A stretch of 64,000 bases of DNA from Heloderma charlesbogerti (lineage: Eukaryota; Chordata; Lepidosauria; Squamata; Helodermatidae). A program made the translations under genes and the position numbers. The stretch lies in assembly GCA_026122225.1 (NCBI GenBank), contig JANEZZ010003058.1, positions 372,001 to 436,000 of the forward strand, given 5' to 3'. Below, in pieces: positions 11,723 to 22,105 of the stretch. Every line of letters starts with the position of its first letter. Within the stretch, counting starts at the first letter, position 1. A model generated the notes under the pieces. It had not been told where the DNA came from. It ran no database searches and worked only from the letters and a program-made list of their open reading frames with translations.

Positions 11723-12526
11723 CAGGGGCCGATCTACATTGTGCCTGCCATCACAATGAATTCGGTGTCCCGTTGGGTTAAACGTTCTCGCATTAAAACG
11801 TGATTATTCACACTCACCCATTTTCCCCGTTGCAGTGCTTCATCGAATGCACGAGCTCGGTTTACACTCGAGCGCTGTGCTGTTTTCCTGCTGTTTTCCT
11901 GTGCGCACTTGTCTGATCTCGGAAGCTAAGCGGGGAGGGTCAGCCCCGGTCAGTAGTTGGATGGGCCACCGCCTGGGAATCAGGCTTCCTGCACTGAGCA
12001 GGAGGTTGTTCTATCCCTTCAAATGAGACTAAGTTTTACCCCCTCCTATCCCCCGCTCCAGATGTTTTTGTAAAAAAATTAAGGCGTTATCCTCACAGAA
12101 TTCGGGCTTGTCTGCGATGTTTTTTTCCCTAATTCAGGCATGATCTTTGAAGATTTGAAGTTGTGAAGCTGCGCGCACATCCAGCCCTTTGCTTGTTGCT
12201 GAGGAAATGGGGGCTGCTGAGGAAGCTATGCGATCAGTAGCCAGAAGAAGACATGGGGCCGTCGAGAGCTGTGATTGGACAAGGGGGAAATACAAACACC
12301 ACTGTATATGGACAGGCGGGGGAGGGGACTACGACCAGATACAGTAGCGAAGGCGGAAAATCAGAGCACATTAAGGGGAAATACCGGGATATTAGGGTAT
12401 TGAAAGCGGGAGCACGGAAGTGGGAAATTCTGGTTCCAATTTGAGGTGGGTACTGCATAGTGTGAAAGGCGGGCGGTGAAACCTCATTGGAAGCAAAAAA
12501 AAGGCGGTAAGTGTAGATCCAGCCCA
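11723..12526. mobile_element. Non-autonomous DNA transposon-like element
   Basis: Approximate terminal inverted repeats: CAGGGGCCGATCTACATTG at the left and GTGTAGATCCAGCCCAG at the right. The 0.8-kb body is GC-rich, non-coding and unrelated to the flanks. Surrounding repeat units are interrupted at its edges, supporting insertion. CAGGG-type ends suggest hAT, but the target duplication is unresolved. It holds a 5S-derived SINE. Confidence 0.6.
11905..12015 (+). mobile_element. 5S-rRNA-derived SINE with CR1-like tail, copy 1
   Basis: Positions 11911-11983 match the 3' two-thirds of 5S rRNA: GTCTGATCTCGGAAGCTAAG, then a degraded GTTGGATGGGCCACCGCCTG. This covers the internal pol III control boxes. 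It joins directly to TTCCTGCACTGAGCAGG, a word also in the CR1 3' end at 45158-45174. The CR1 tail is shortened (GAGGTTG then TTCTAT). The first roughly 30 bases of 5S are absent, so this is not a working 5S gene. Confidence 0.85.
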
Positions 12527-13022
12527 GGTCATACACTTGAATGCTACCTGTCAGATTATATAGTTGGACAACTATTTGCTGCTCCTGGCTATGTGTAGCT
12601 GCTTTCTAAAAGCTCTACATGTCATACAAACACCCTTGAACTTGTTTATCATCTAATTTTCTGTATCAAAGGCAACAGAACAATGTTATTTTAAGGGTAA
12701 GGAGAAAGTGATGGCAGTGCAGGTCTCACATTGGGCACTCTATTTGCCTCTCGGAGACTGGCATCGGAAAAAGAGACTGCTGTATTTCTAAAAGCCCTAC
12801 ATGCCAGCATCCTTGACCTAAATATCTTCTTATATTCCACATCAGGGACAACAACATGACATATTGGTTGTGTTTGGACAATCAGATCTTGGCTTAATAA
12901 ACCAATATGAACGAGCTTCATGCGCCTGCATGCAGCCACTTTGCTTCTCCCTTTTTGCAAGCAGGGAAACAAGTCAGGAAGCTTCAGTAAAGCATCCTGT
13001 TCTGTCCAAAGTGAGAACTAGG

Positions 13023-13099
13023 GTTAATGGCTCCCAAACAAGCCAGGACATGAAACTATGGCTTAAAGTAATATCCAGGCTTGTTTGGAAGCTGTTAAC
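13023..13099. repeat. Imperfect inverted repeat, 22-bp arms
   Basis: GTTAATGGCTCCCAAACAAG at the left is mirrored by CTTGTTTGGAAGCTGTTAAC at the right, with about four mismatches. A further GGTTAACTGGGGCTTCC follows. Probably a small palindromic MITE remnant. Confidence 0.6.
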
Positions 13100-13605
13100 T
13101 ATAGTTTCCTACTTTAGGTGTAAAAGGAAGCTATGGTTAACTGGGGCTTCCTGGATTCTTTCTGCCACTTGTGTGAAGGGAGGAGCAAAACAGCAGCATG
13201 CAATACAGGAGGACCATTCATATTTCAGACTTGATCATCCAAATTCAACCATGGTGCGTTTGTGCTATTCTTATGGGAAACCAAAAATTGATGGCAGTCC
13301 AGAGCACACACCTGGAATAATATCTACCTCTCTAGTCAATGATCTTTAATTCTGGTCCAGGTTTATGAAAATATAATACCCGGGTTTCTAAAAGCTCTGC
13401 ATAGCAGCACCTCCAACTATTTTGTTCACCACCTTGAAGATAACAAGAACAAATATTCCATGAATGCAACTCTGCCATGTTCTGTGCAGCTGGTCTTAAG
13501 GGTTTAATGAGCTTTTATAATCTGTTCTCAATGCCAAACTTAAAATAATTTCAACAAATAAAGGTATTAATTTTTGCATGGAGGCTGAAAAGTATTTCTT
13601 TTTGT

Positions 13606-14247
13606 CTGGCATATAGAAGGGGAAGAAATGGCAGCAGTGACAGATTTTATTTTCTTGGGCTCCAAGATCACCGCAGACGGTGACTGTAGCCTTGAAATTA
13701 AAAGATGCTTGCTCCTTGGGAGGAAAGCTAAGCTATGGCAAACCTAGACAGCATAGTAAGAAGCAGAGACATCACCTTGCCGACAAAGGTCCGTATAATC
13801 AAAGCTATGGTTTTCCCAGTAGTAATGTATGGCTGTGAGAGCTGGACTATAAGGAAGGCTGAGCGCCAAAGAATCGATGCTTTCAAACTGTGGTGCTGGA
13901 GAAGACTCTTACGAGTCCCCTGGACTGCAAGGAGGTCAAATCAGTCCATCCTAAAGGAAATCAACCCTGAGTGCTCATTGGAAGGACAGATACTGAAGCT
14001 GAAGCTCAAATATTTTGGCCACCTAATGCGAAGAGAAAACTCCCTGGAAAAGACCCTGATGCTGGGAAAGATTGAAGGCAAAAGGAGAAGGGGATGGCAG
14101 AGGATGAGATGGCTAGATAGCATCATGGATGCAATGAATATGAACTTGACCACTCTCCGGGAGAGAGCGGAGGACAGCAAGGCCTGGCATGCTATGGTCC
14201 ATGGGTTCATGAAGAGTCGGACTCGGCTTAACGACTGAACAACAACA
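13606..14247 (+). mobile_element. BovB copy B, 5'-truncated
   Basis: Starts abruptly at CTGGCATATAGAAGGGG, a point inside the coding region of copies A, C and D, and runs to the GACTGAACAACAACA tail. Only the last fifth of the element is present, as expected from incomplete reverse transcription. I see no clear target duplication. Confidence 0.93.
13735..14238 (+). pseudogene. BovB polyprotein C-terminal fragment, copy B
   Basis: An open 167-codon stretch holding the region after the reverse transcriptase: YGCESWTIRKAE, LWCWRRLLRVPWTARRS, YFGHLMRRENS and MRWLDSIMDAM. A 5-base duplication (AAGCTAAGCTATGG) just upstream breaks the frame with the preceding GSKITAD segment. There is no catalytic domain, so it is a fragment, not a gene. 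Confidence 0.9.
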
Positions 14248-14730
14248 GACATGGACAGGTGCTGCGAATGCATTTATGACAGAAATATCTGTTAGTCAAT
14301 CAGGGAAGCAAACAGGGCCCATGTGGCCAATAATCTAGTCAACAAAGCCAGGTGTATATGGGTGTGTGTGCCTTACCATCTTGGCATGGATCAAATTCAG
14401 CCTACTGTTCTAACTTGGAGTCTGGCGGCCTCTCTAGAATATAGAACATTTCCCCACCCAGACAAGTTTCAGGGGCTAATATTCACAGCAAAACGCATTG
14501 CCAGTTTTTGTGTATTAATGCTCAGAAACAAAACAAAAAGTATTTTCCACGCAAATTCTCAAAATGTTGAATGTGTATGTGAATATCAGTGTTAGTCTGG
14601 GGCCATGGGCACCTATACCCAACCCATATCCATATGTTCAGTGTGTTGTCTTCAAGCCTGGATCCCTGAGATCAGAGGCTGGAGGTGGGAGCTGGGCTGG
14701 GAGCTGGAGATAGGGCCTGAAGTGCAACAA
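14248..14730. other. Unique DNA, no gene seen
   Basis: No recognised exon or repeat up to the target duplication of element H1. Confidence 0.4.
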
Positions 14731-14738
14731 ATAGAAAG

Positions 14739-15554
14739 TAGGGATGTACGAAAGTCACTTACCTGTTCGCGGATTATGCTGATGCTGGGGGGGAGGCGCT
14801 CTGTCCCTCCCCCCAAAATTCTGCCCGGGGGGAGGCACTCCGTCCCTCCCCCCCCCCGAATCCTGGCCGGCCGGCTCCGCTCTGCAGGGATTCTGCGGAG
14901 CCGCTGGCCGGCTCCGCCAGCAGCCGGACATCCGGCCGCTGGCTAACAGGGATGGAAATGGTGGCGGCCGTAGCCGCTGCCGTTTGCGTCCCTGCAGTCA
15001 GCCGTGATAGGCTACATAAATGTTTACGTAGCCTATCACGGCTGATTAAAAAAAAAAAAGCGCGTACGCAAATGGCGGCGCCCATCGGCGCCGCCATTTG
15101 CGTTCCTTATTTTGGCACGTCTTAGTCTACGTAAACATTTACGTAGACTACGGCGAAAATAAGGGGAACACAAATAGTGTAGACGCTACGCCATTTGCGT
15201 ACACGCATTTTTTTGTTTTTGTTTTAGTCAGCCATGATAGGCTACATAAACATTTACATAGCCTATCACGGTGTTTTTTAAAATTTAGCCGTGATAGGCT
15301 ACATAAATCTTTACATAGCCTATCACGTTGTGTTTTTTTTTTTAAACTTGGAAATGGCGGCGGTGACAGCCGGTCTTCCAACTGGCTGCCACCACCGCCA
15401 AACCACCGCCGGAGCCACCGCCACCAGGAAGATCCACCCCAGGTAAGTCCCGTCCCGGGGGGGTGGGGGGCCATTCCGCCACCGATTTCGGGGGGCCGAA
15501 TGCGCTGGCATTCAGCCTCCCTGAGATCCGTGGAGGAACTTTCGTACCCCCCTA
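14739..15554. mobile_element. hAT-like palindromic-core element, copy H1
   Basis: Ends TAGGGATGTACGAAAGT and (right end read inward) TAGGGGGGTACGAAAGT, flanked by ATAGAAAG at 14731-14738 and GTAGAAAG at 15555-15562, an 8-bp duplication with one mismatch. TAGGG ends and 8-bp duplications are hAT hallmarks. A GGAGGCRCTCYGTCCCTCCC unit is duplicated near the left end. The core (about 15060-15206) is a palindrome centred near 15135. Four short TACGTA-type palindromes occur. ORFs crossing it are by-products of inverted repeats. Confidence 0.9.
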
Positions 15555-15612
15555 GTAGAAAGTACGGCACTGATTATCAGGCAAGCGTAGTAGGCTAGTG
15601 TTTGTTAAAACT

Positions 15613-16050
15613 TGTGTTTGTTAAACTAGGCCTGGCCAATCCAAAGACACAAGAGGACCTTTTCCTTTGCTGCCCCTCAGTTGTGGAATGGCCTGCCATT
15701 TGAAATGTGCCTCCTGACCTCTTTGAAGGTTTTTTAAGCAGGCATAAAGACTCTTTTATTCTGGTAGGCCTTCCCTTTTTAGAATTCTTGTTCCATGTGC
15801 TGACTCTTGTATACTGTTTTTAAGCTGTGTTGTTTTATTGTAGGTTTTTATTTTTTATTTTTTGTTAAATTGTTTTTAGTTTAAAGTTGTTTTTAGTTAT
15901 GTATTGTTCATATACATTGTCCATATGCTTTTATGTAAATGGCTTTTAAACTCTGTATATTGTATTTAATATTTTAACTTTTGTAAACCACCCAGGGAGC
16001 TTCAGCTATGGGGTGGTATAGAAATGTAATAAATAAATAATAATAAAATA
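15613..16050 (+). mobile_element. L2-type LINE 3' end
   Basis: Residues such as LFLCCPSVVEWP and a downstream DSFILVGLP-like segment match the extreme C-terminus of L2 reverse transcriptase proteins. Next come a T-rich 3' untranslated region, the CTTCAGCTATGGGGTGGTAT segment and an AATAAATAAATAA tail. Truncated and decayed. Confidence 0.7.
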
Positions 16051-17044
16051 ACTATAGACATCACACTGCTGCTGATTTCAGTGGCTGATACTGCACACCC
16101 CATTCCAGGCCACAGCATGAGCACCCCATGGAAACTCATCAGGCTGGGTGGTGCTATTTGGATTTAAATATTTGTTGCCAAAGACCTTCTTTACTCAGGA
16201 TCCCAACGTTTATGGACTTGTTACAACAATATAGGGACTGAAGTGTCTTATGATATACAGACTTTGGCAGTGTATCCATCCCTTTCAGACTTTGATCACT
16301 TAGAAGACTTCAGGCCTCTTCAGCGTTTGCTGCAGACACAAGTGGAGGACAACAGTGGTGCGCATGCAAGCCCCACCTCAGTGATCCCATTGGACAGTGC
16401 CGGTTACCTTGGAGGGCCCTTGGGCAAGACCTCCTCAATGGGCCCCCTCCCTCAGTGAGTCTACCATTGTCACCAGCTGCTATGGCTCCTCCTCTCTTTC
16501 TTATCATTGCTGCCACTTGATTGCTTGACAGGCAGAGAGCTGGTGAGCAAGTAGGCCGTGGCATCTACCACTCCTCCTCACCACCTTTGCTGTCTGGACC
16601 AGAGCAAGAGCCAGGTGAATAAGCAGGCAGCAGTAGTAAAGAGAAGGACCATCTCCAGGGGGCTCTTGTCAGTGGGCCCTTGCTATGGAGTGGTGCCTTG
16701 GCAGATGCCCTACCACACCTACCACTGACACCGCCCAGCCACTGGAATGCATTTGTGCATTGAACGTAAAGGTCTGAAGTGGGATTCTAAATGCATTCAG
16801 CTAACTGTACTTAGAATCCACCCTGCAATCAAGAGTAGAGTTCCAAGTCATGGGGAGGATTCTAAGCACATTTAGAAACTCCCTTTAGACTTTTGCACTC
16901 AGTGCAGGAAGATCTCCAGCCGGGATGAGGACATTGGGGATTGGGCTTGCATGTGGCTCTGTTTCCCTCTTTGTGCATTCACAGTGAACATCTGAAGGGG
17001 GCTTTTGTTACCACCATTTTGATGACTCTGGGATGTAACAGAAC
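16051..17044. other. No gene seen; diverged repeat remnants
   Basis: Holds words like GTGGGATTCTAAATGCATT and GGAGGATTCTAAGCACATTT in opposing orientation, suggesting another decayed palindromic repeat. The ORF at 16243-16458 matches no family I recognise. Confidence 0.35.
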
Positions 17045-17113
17045 GTTATAGCCTATTCAGGCATTCGCAAATTGTGTTGACTAAACATGTGAGGAGGGGG
17101 AGCATGCTAGCCC

Positions 17114-18106
17114 TAGGGATGTACGAAAGTGACTTACCTTTCGCAGATTATGTTGATGGGGGGGGGAGGCGTCCCGTCCCTCCCCCCGGAATCCTGGCCG
17201 GAGGGGGAGGCGCTCCTTTCCTCCCCCCTGGAATCTTCAAACGGCTGGCTGTGCTCTGCGGCAGCTTCGCAGAGCAGCCGGCCAGGCCCGGCCTGGCCAG
17301 GCCACAGCCGTCTGCAGCCGGATTTCCAGCCGCGGAGGGCTCTGGGTAAAAACACACACAAAACAACGCGTACGCAAATGGCGGCGGCTATGGCCGCCGC
17401 CATTTGCATTCCTTCTTTTTACCGTCTTAATCTACGTAAATATTTACGTAGACTATGATGGCGAAAATCAAGGGGAACGCAAATAGCGTAGCAGGCGCCA
17501 TTTGCGTCCCCTTTTGATTCCACATTTTAGCTTACGTAAATCTTTACGTAGGCTAAAACTGTGAATGAAAAAGGGACGCAAATAGCGCCCGCTACGCTAT
17601 TTACATTCCCCTTGGTTTTCGCTGTCATAGTCTACGTAAATATTTACGTAGATTAAGCCGGCCAAAAAGAAGGAACACAAATGGTGGCGGCCATAGCCGC
17701 CGCCATTTGCGTACGCGTTGTTTTTTTTAAAACCCGCCCCCAACCATGATAGGCTACGTAAAGATTTACATAGCCTATCACGTCTTTTTTTTCTTTTTTT
17801 TTTAAACCTAGCCATGATAGGCTACGTAAATCTTTATGTAGCCTATCACATCTTTTTTTTTCCCCACAAGCCTGGAAATGGTGGCGGTGGCGGCAGCCGG
17901 TCGGAAGACCGGCCTTTGCCGCTGCCTTCGCCGGAGCTGCTGCTGGAGCCGCCGCCCGGAAGATCCACCCCAGGTAAGTCTCATCCCAGGGGGGGGGTCC
18001 GCGGGGGGGCGGGGGGGGCAGGCCATTCTGCCACAGATTTCGGGGGGCCGAATGCACTGGCATTCGGCCTCACCGAGATCCGTGGCAGAATTCTCTGACA
18101 TCCCTA
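17114..18106. mobile_element. hAT-like palindromic-core element, copy H2
   Basis: Largest H copy, 993 bp. It starts TAGGGATGTACGAAAGTGAC and ends CTCTGACATCCCTA. A perfect 8-bp duplication GCTAGCCC flanks it (17106-17113, 18107-18114). The interior 17367-17717 is a roughly 350-bp near-palindrome centred at about 17542, itself containing smaller palindromes. Two more TACGTA-type palindromes follow at 17749-17783 and 17816-17850. The many GC-rich ORFs on both strands mirror each other and are not credible genes. Confidence 0.93.
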
Positions 18107-18164
18107 GCTAGCCCAAATCCCTCCTCACGCATTTCTGTTGCCTTCTATATGTGGACTGTGATTT

Positions 18165-18284
18165 TCTGAAGAGGAGAGCCTCCTGTATCCATGGAAGCTG
18201 TCGTCGTGATTTTGAATACTGGAAAATCAGCAGTCAAAATCATGTGGAGAGTTTCCATGGATACAGGAGGCTCTCCTCTTCAGA
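18165..18284. repeat. Perfect 32-bp inverted repeat
   Basis: The arm at 18165-18196 (starts TCTGAAGAGGAGAGCC) is exactly complementary to 18253-18284 (ends GGCTCTCCTCTTCAGA), with a 56-nt spacer. It is the hairpin centre of the composite element described at 17045-18400. Confidence 0.92.
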
Positions 18285-18409
18285 AAGTCTCCCTCCATGT
18301 GTAAAGTGCGACGGAAACATGTGAGGAGGGGACAGGGCTAGCCCGCTTCCCCTCCTCATGCATTTAGTCAGCACATTTTGTTAACACCTGAACAGGGCTT
18401 ATGCTACCA

Positions 18410-18690
18410 TTCAATAACCCTATCCAAGTGTTCTGTACCTGAGTAGGGCAAACATGTGATGACAAGGAGAGGTCCAGCCCTACCGCCCTCCTTCATCATG
18501 TCAGTGTTTTAGTTTGTGTTGAGAGCCTCCACAAATAGAGGAGGCTCTCCTGTTCAGACAGTGTCCTCCACAAGTAGAGTGTGGTGGATGCAGCGAAGGA
18601 GATGGGTGGGGTTGGAATGTTCCCTCTTGTGGCATGTTTTCCCTGTTTAGGTGCAGAATGCCTGAATAGGGCCAATAGGTTATTCTATTC
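18410..18690. repeat. Diverged relative of the 17045-18400 palindromic element
   Basis: Shares words such as AACATGTGATGACAAGGAG, CCTCCTTCATCATG and GAGGCTCTCCTGTTCAGAC, in an order like the neighbour, plus a GAGAGCCTCCACAAATAGAG / AGAGGAGGCTCTCC local hairpin. Decayed, boundaries uncertain. Confidence 0.5.
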
Positions 18691-19091
18691 ACTATGATAA
18701 CTTTTAAAAACTATATTTCTGTGCTGTAGTGTCCACCCTTTCTTCCTTTTGTGATGATTTCATGCTGATAATCCTGCTTGCATTGCAGCTAAGAACTGTA
18801 AATGCTATTATGATCCAGCAGTTTTAGTTTAATATTGAGAACAATTTGATTGACATTTGAATTAGTTTGCCACCAACTCTAACAATAGTTACATTAAATA
18901 GTTGATATAAAAGAAGACCTATCCTGTTTTAATGCAAACTACATGGCTATGTTCAGCAAAGCATAGGTACAGTTTTGAAATGATCTGTTACTATATGGAT
19001 TGTATATATTACGTAAAATGTAGGTCAGAGCAAAAGTAGGGAGCAATCTTAAATAGGAGACATGTTACAAGGTCCCCCTCATATTGGTTTA

Positions 19092-19212
19092 GAGCAGATC
19101 ACCCCAACTCATTGCCCTCCAGATGTGTTGGACTACAACATGCTGGCCAGGAATGGCCATGCTGTCTTGGGATGATGGGATCTGTAGTCCAACATATGGG
19201 AAAAGCTGGTTT
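19092..19212. mobile_element. Palindromic MITE family P1, full copy
   Basis: Arms GCCCTCCAGATGTGTTGGAC and GGGATCTGTAGTCCAACATA surround TGGCCAGGAATGGCCATG. Ends are AGATCACCCCAACTC and GGAAAAGCTGG, more diverged than at 60771. Confidence 0.75.
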
Positions 19213-19274
19213 AGGATTTTTGATATGCTTGACTAACTTTCTCTGGACTGAGATCAGAGAGATCTTAGATTAGC

Positions 19275-19495
19275 AGTGCAATCCTATGCATGTTTACTCA
19301 GAAGTTAATTCTATTGTGTTCAATAGGGTTTATTCTCTAGTACTCTAGTTACCTAGAAGTAAGCCCCACTGAACCAAATGGGACTTAATTTTGAGTAGAC
19401 ATGTTTAGTCTTTAACACATTTACTAAGGAGCAACCCCACATAGCTCAGTGAGGCTCAATTCTGAGTAAATATGGTTAGGATCATGGTGTAATGC
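19275..19495. repeat. Palindromic repeat family P3, adjoining copies
   Basis: AGTGCAATCCTATGCATG, TTTACTCAGAAGTTAATTC, then AAGTAAGCCCCACTGAACC and TTTTGAGTAGACATG, with a second partial copy following. Family P3 is a short palindrome with the form TTACTCAGAAGTAAG...CTTACTYCYRAGTAA and TGCAATCCTATG ends. Many copies lie in this window. Confidence 0.75.
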
Positions 19496-20509
19496 TTTAA
19501 AAATACTCTTGGGCAACCTGTTCCAAATAAGGATGACGTGTTACATCATAGTCTAAATGAAATCACTGAAGTCTGAAAAAGACTGAATGATTGAAGGCGC
19601 GAAGCCACAGTAGGTACCTTCCTGCTGTTTATAAACTTAACATATTGTAAATCTTATCCACCATTACCATTTCTCCCATATTAGGAGATAATGACAGCAA
19701 AAGCACTACTGCAAATAACTTTGCTTTGTCAAGCATTGTGAAAACATTCATACAATCTCAGAGAGTTTTCAGTTGGCTGAATGGCTGTGATTATGTAAAG
19801 AAATAATATCAGAAGTTTGTTAACATTTTACCAAGGAATCGGAATAGCACAATATCTTCTTGGTGGCATTGTTCCATCCTACATATATTTGTGTGCACAC
19901 AAATACAGCTGGACTTTAATCCCCTTTAGCCCTCCAGTACACCTTAATATTGTCTTGAAATTAGAAAAGATACAGTCCTAAACCAGTGAAAAGATTTGCT
20001 TTAAAATGTTCTCTTCAAATATTCCCTGGTACTTCTACAGGGATCCCGGTTCTTACAGACTTTTCCTTCCAGTGATAGGAAAGCACCAGTAACGCAGTAT
20101 CTTGTCCCCACAGAGCTGGGGTGAGGTAGTCTCGTTAAGAATAGTTGTGCTGTGGGGAGATTTGCCACTTTATTTATTAGTATTTTAACGGGGCAGTAAT
20201 CTATGTGTTTTAGCTTTTAAAGGGGGAAGGAATATACTGCCAAACATGAAACTTTGACAAGAAAGGTGATGGAAAAGATTAATAGAACTAGAGGTCATTG
20301 CTAGAGGTACAAATGTGGTGGCAGGGATGTCATAGGGCCAGGCACTGAGCACCACTAGGTGCTCTGGACACTTGTGAAGCCACACAGATGCACTCAGACA
20401 GCAGGAAAACTGCTGGCTGGGGAACATTCATTTCCCAGTAACAGCACATTTATTTTATATAATATGTTTGTTTTTAAGATGTTTGAACTGCCTATGTACA
20501 TACACAAGT
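19496..20509. other. Unique DNA, no gene seen
   Basis: Ordinary AT-rich DNA without a recognised exon or repeat. Confidence 0.4.
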
Positions 20510-20885
20510 AGGATGGCCATTTATACACTGCCAAAAAAAGAAATGCATTGCCAAAACAAAAGAGGATATCTATTTGCATAAAATTTGCCTATTTTAATTT
20601 ATATGTATAGATCCAAATTTTAAAATGATTAGTATCTTTTAAACAGAAATACAATATATCTGACCATAGTGGGAAAGACTGTGGTCAGGTGACCTTTGTG
20701 TCTGCTCAGTCTGATGCCCAGATGCTGTTGATGGGTAACATCAAGGCCTGTAGGCTCTCTCTGTGTAAGGGTTTTTAGTCTTTAATCTTGGACTGGACAG
20801 CCCTTCAAATAAAGGACTGTCCTCTGACAGCTGTTCACATGGAGCACTATCCCCTCTAAAGTAGGACACACAGCCACCCTACCCA
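20510..20885 (-). mobile_element. TIR family T (GGGTGGCCA ends), diverged copy
   Basis: Left end TAGGATGGCCA and right end CAGCCACCCTACC bracket a body shared with 29934-30335, 49487-49811, 55441-55735 and 59085-59640. Shared words include GACTGTGGTCAGGTGACCT and GACTGGACAGCCCTTCAAAT. Copies are about 0.3-0.4 kb and non-coding. The superfamily is not resolved. Confidence 0.7.
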
Positions 20886-20994
20886 CAAAGTTATATTCAA
20901 TATAATTCTAAAAACGATGAATTAATAACACCCATAAGAAACCATAAAATACCAATAGTGGATTTGAGACAATTGTAATTTTCCTACAACTGAC

Positions 20995-21015
20995 GTTGTT
21001 GTTGTTGTTGTTGTT
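20995..21015. repeat. (GTT)7 microsatellite, possible antisense BovB/SINE tail
   Basis: Pure GTT repeats followed by CAGTTAG. Read on the other strand this is CTAACTG then AACAACAAC, resembling the BovB tail. No further BovB sequence follows, so the link is weak. Confidence 0.6.
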
Positions 21016-21957
21016 CAGTTAGAAGAAAGAAACAGGCACCCTCTTCCCAACATCCACAGCAACCGTTCTATCTGGGGAGATGACATTTGGATCCTTTCCA
21101 ACAACTTAGTAATAATTGTACCACAAACCAATCATCTGGAAAGGCCCTGTGAGACACCATGACTATGCAATTCAAACCAGGGCACTTCCCATAGAAATAG
21201 AGGACTTTCATTGGACCCCCTGGCTCCGTCTGCTTTCTGGTTTTTCACTACGCTGCTCAGCAACCCCTGCTCCCCTTTCCTCTGATGACAGAAGACTCAT
21301 TGTACTGGACTGTGCTGTAGCTGATAAGTTGTCGCAACTGATAGAGGAGTATCAGTATGACAGCTGAGGCCAACACAAATTTGCAGCATTTGTGTTTCAC
21401 TTGACGTAGCTCTGATAACCTTGCTTCAGCCTCTCATCCTCAATTATGTTATACCACCAGTGATTGCAAGAGGTCAAGCAGCAGAGGTTTCCAGGGGTCA
21501 GTGTTATCAGCTGGCCCTGGCACTGAGCAAAAGTCTCATCGTAGAGACGGGTGCTTCCTCAGCGTGATCAGTCAGTAAACAAAATAGCCTCATTAGAAAC
21601 TAAGACCATGAACATAAGCACTGCCTAGGCTGGACTGAATCAAGGAGCTAGCTGGTCCAGCTTTCTGTCTCCAGTAGTGGCCAGCCAGAAACAATGGAAA
21701 GCTAGTGAGCTGAGCAAAATGGAAGAACGTCTCTTCTTTGGGAGACGTTTCTGTGCAGTGCGACTGTCAGAGCTGTCAAGTGAGATTGCTAGACCAAGAA
21801 TACTATCCTCCTGGGTTGCTTTTATGTGATCATCCATCTTCTCTGAACATTGGGAAAAAGTGGTTACAGGCTACAAGTCAGAGCCTGCTTTTGCTTTTTG
21901 ATTTCAATGAATCTGCCATTATAGTCTGCCAATTGGCTGGGTTCTGTTTGCTCGGAC
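21016..21957. other. No gene seen
   Basis: The ORF at 21116-21367 shows no recognisable domain. Diverged fragments around 21640-21690 resemble antisense SINE sequence but are too degraded to call. Confidence 0.35.
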
Positions 21958-22105
21958 TCATAGGAAGTTACTTTATATTGAGCCAGACCATTGGTCCATC
22001 TAGCCCAGTATTGTCCACACTGATTGGCAAGAGCTCTCTGGGGTTTCAGGCAGGAGTCATTTCTAGCTCTACCTGGAGATACTGGGGCTACAGCCTCTCC
22101 CAAGC
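21958..22105 (-). mobile_element. tRNA-derived SINE, antisense partial copy
   Basis: Read on the minus strand it matches the SINE at 52188-52365: the 3' end CATAGGAAGTTACTTTATAT, then GACCATTGGTCCATCTAG and TTTCAGGCAGGAGTC. The tRNA-like head is mostly replaced by unrelated sequence beyond CTACCTGGAGATAC. Confidence 0.8.

Larger units (their letters stand above)
11240..13480. repeat. Field of diverged copies of one repeat unit
   Basis: A unit with words like GGGAAATTGAT, CTGCCTCT, TTCTAAAAGCTCT and CAGCATCCTT recurs near 11350-11450, 11490-11660, 12600-12660, 12690-12860 and 13270-13440. Copies are badly decayed and are split by the DNA element at 11723-12526. It may be an old tandem array or a dispersed repeat landing next to itself. 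I cannot assign a family. Confidence 0.5.
17045..18400. mobile_element. Composite palindromic element interrupted by H2
   Basis: Removing H2 and one target duplication leaves a roughly 0.35-kb inverted repeat. Outer arms are GCCTATTCAGGCATTCGCAA... and, at the right, ...TTGTTAACACCTGAACAGGGC. Each carries a unit of the form CATGTGAGGAGGGG...GCTAGCCC...CCCTCCTCACGCATTT. The centre is the perfect hairpin at 18165-18284. Related pieces lie at 18410-18690 and 40590-40790. Confidence 0.7.

Noticed and set aside
17074..17458. GC-rich ORFs of 70-136 codons on both strands in H1-H4 and H5
   Set aside because: They mirror each other across inverted repeats, are rich in Pro/Ala/Arg from CG-rich triplets and have no domain. 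By-products of palindromes.
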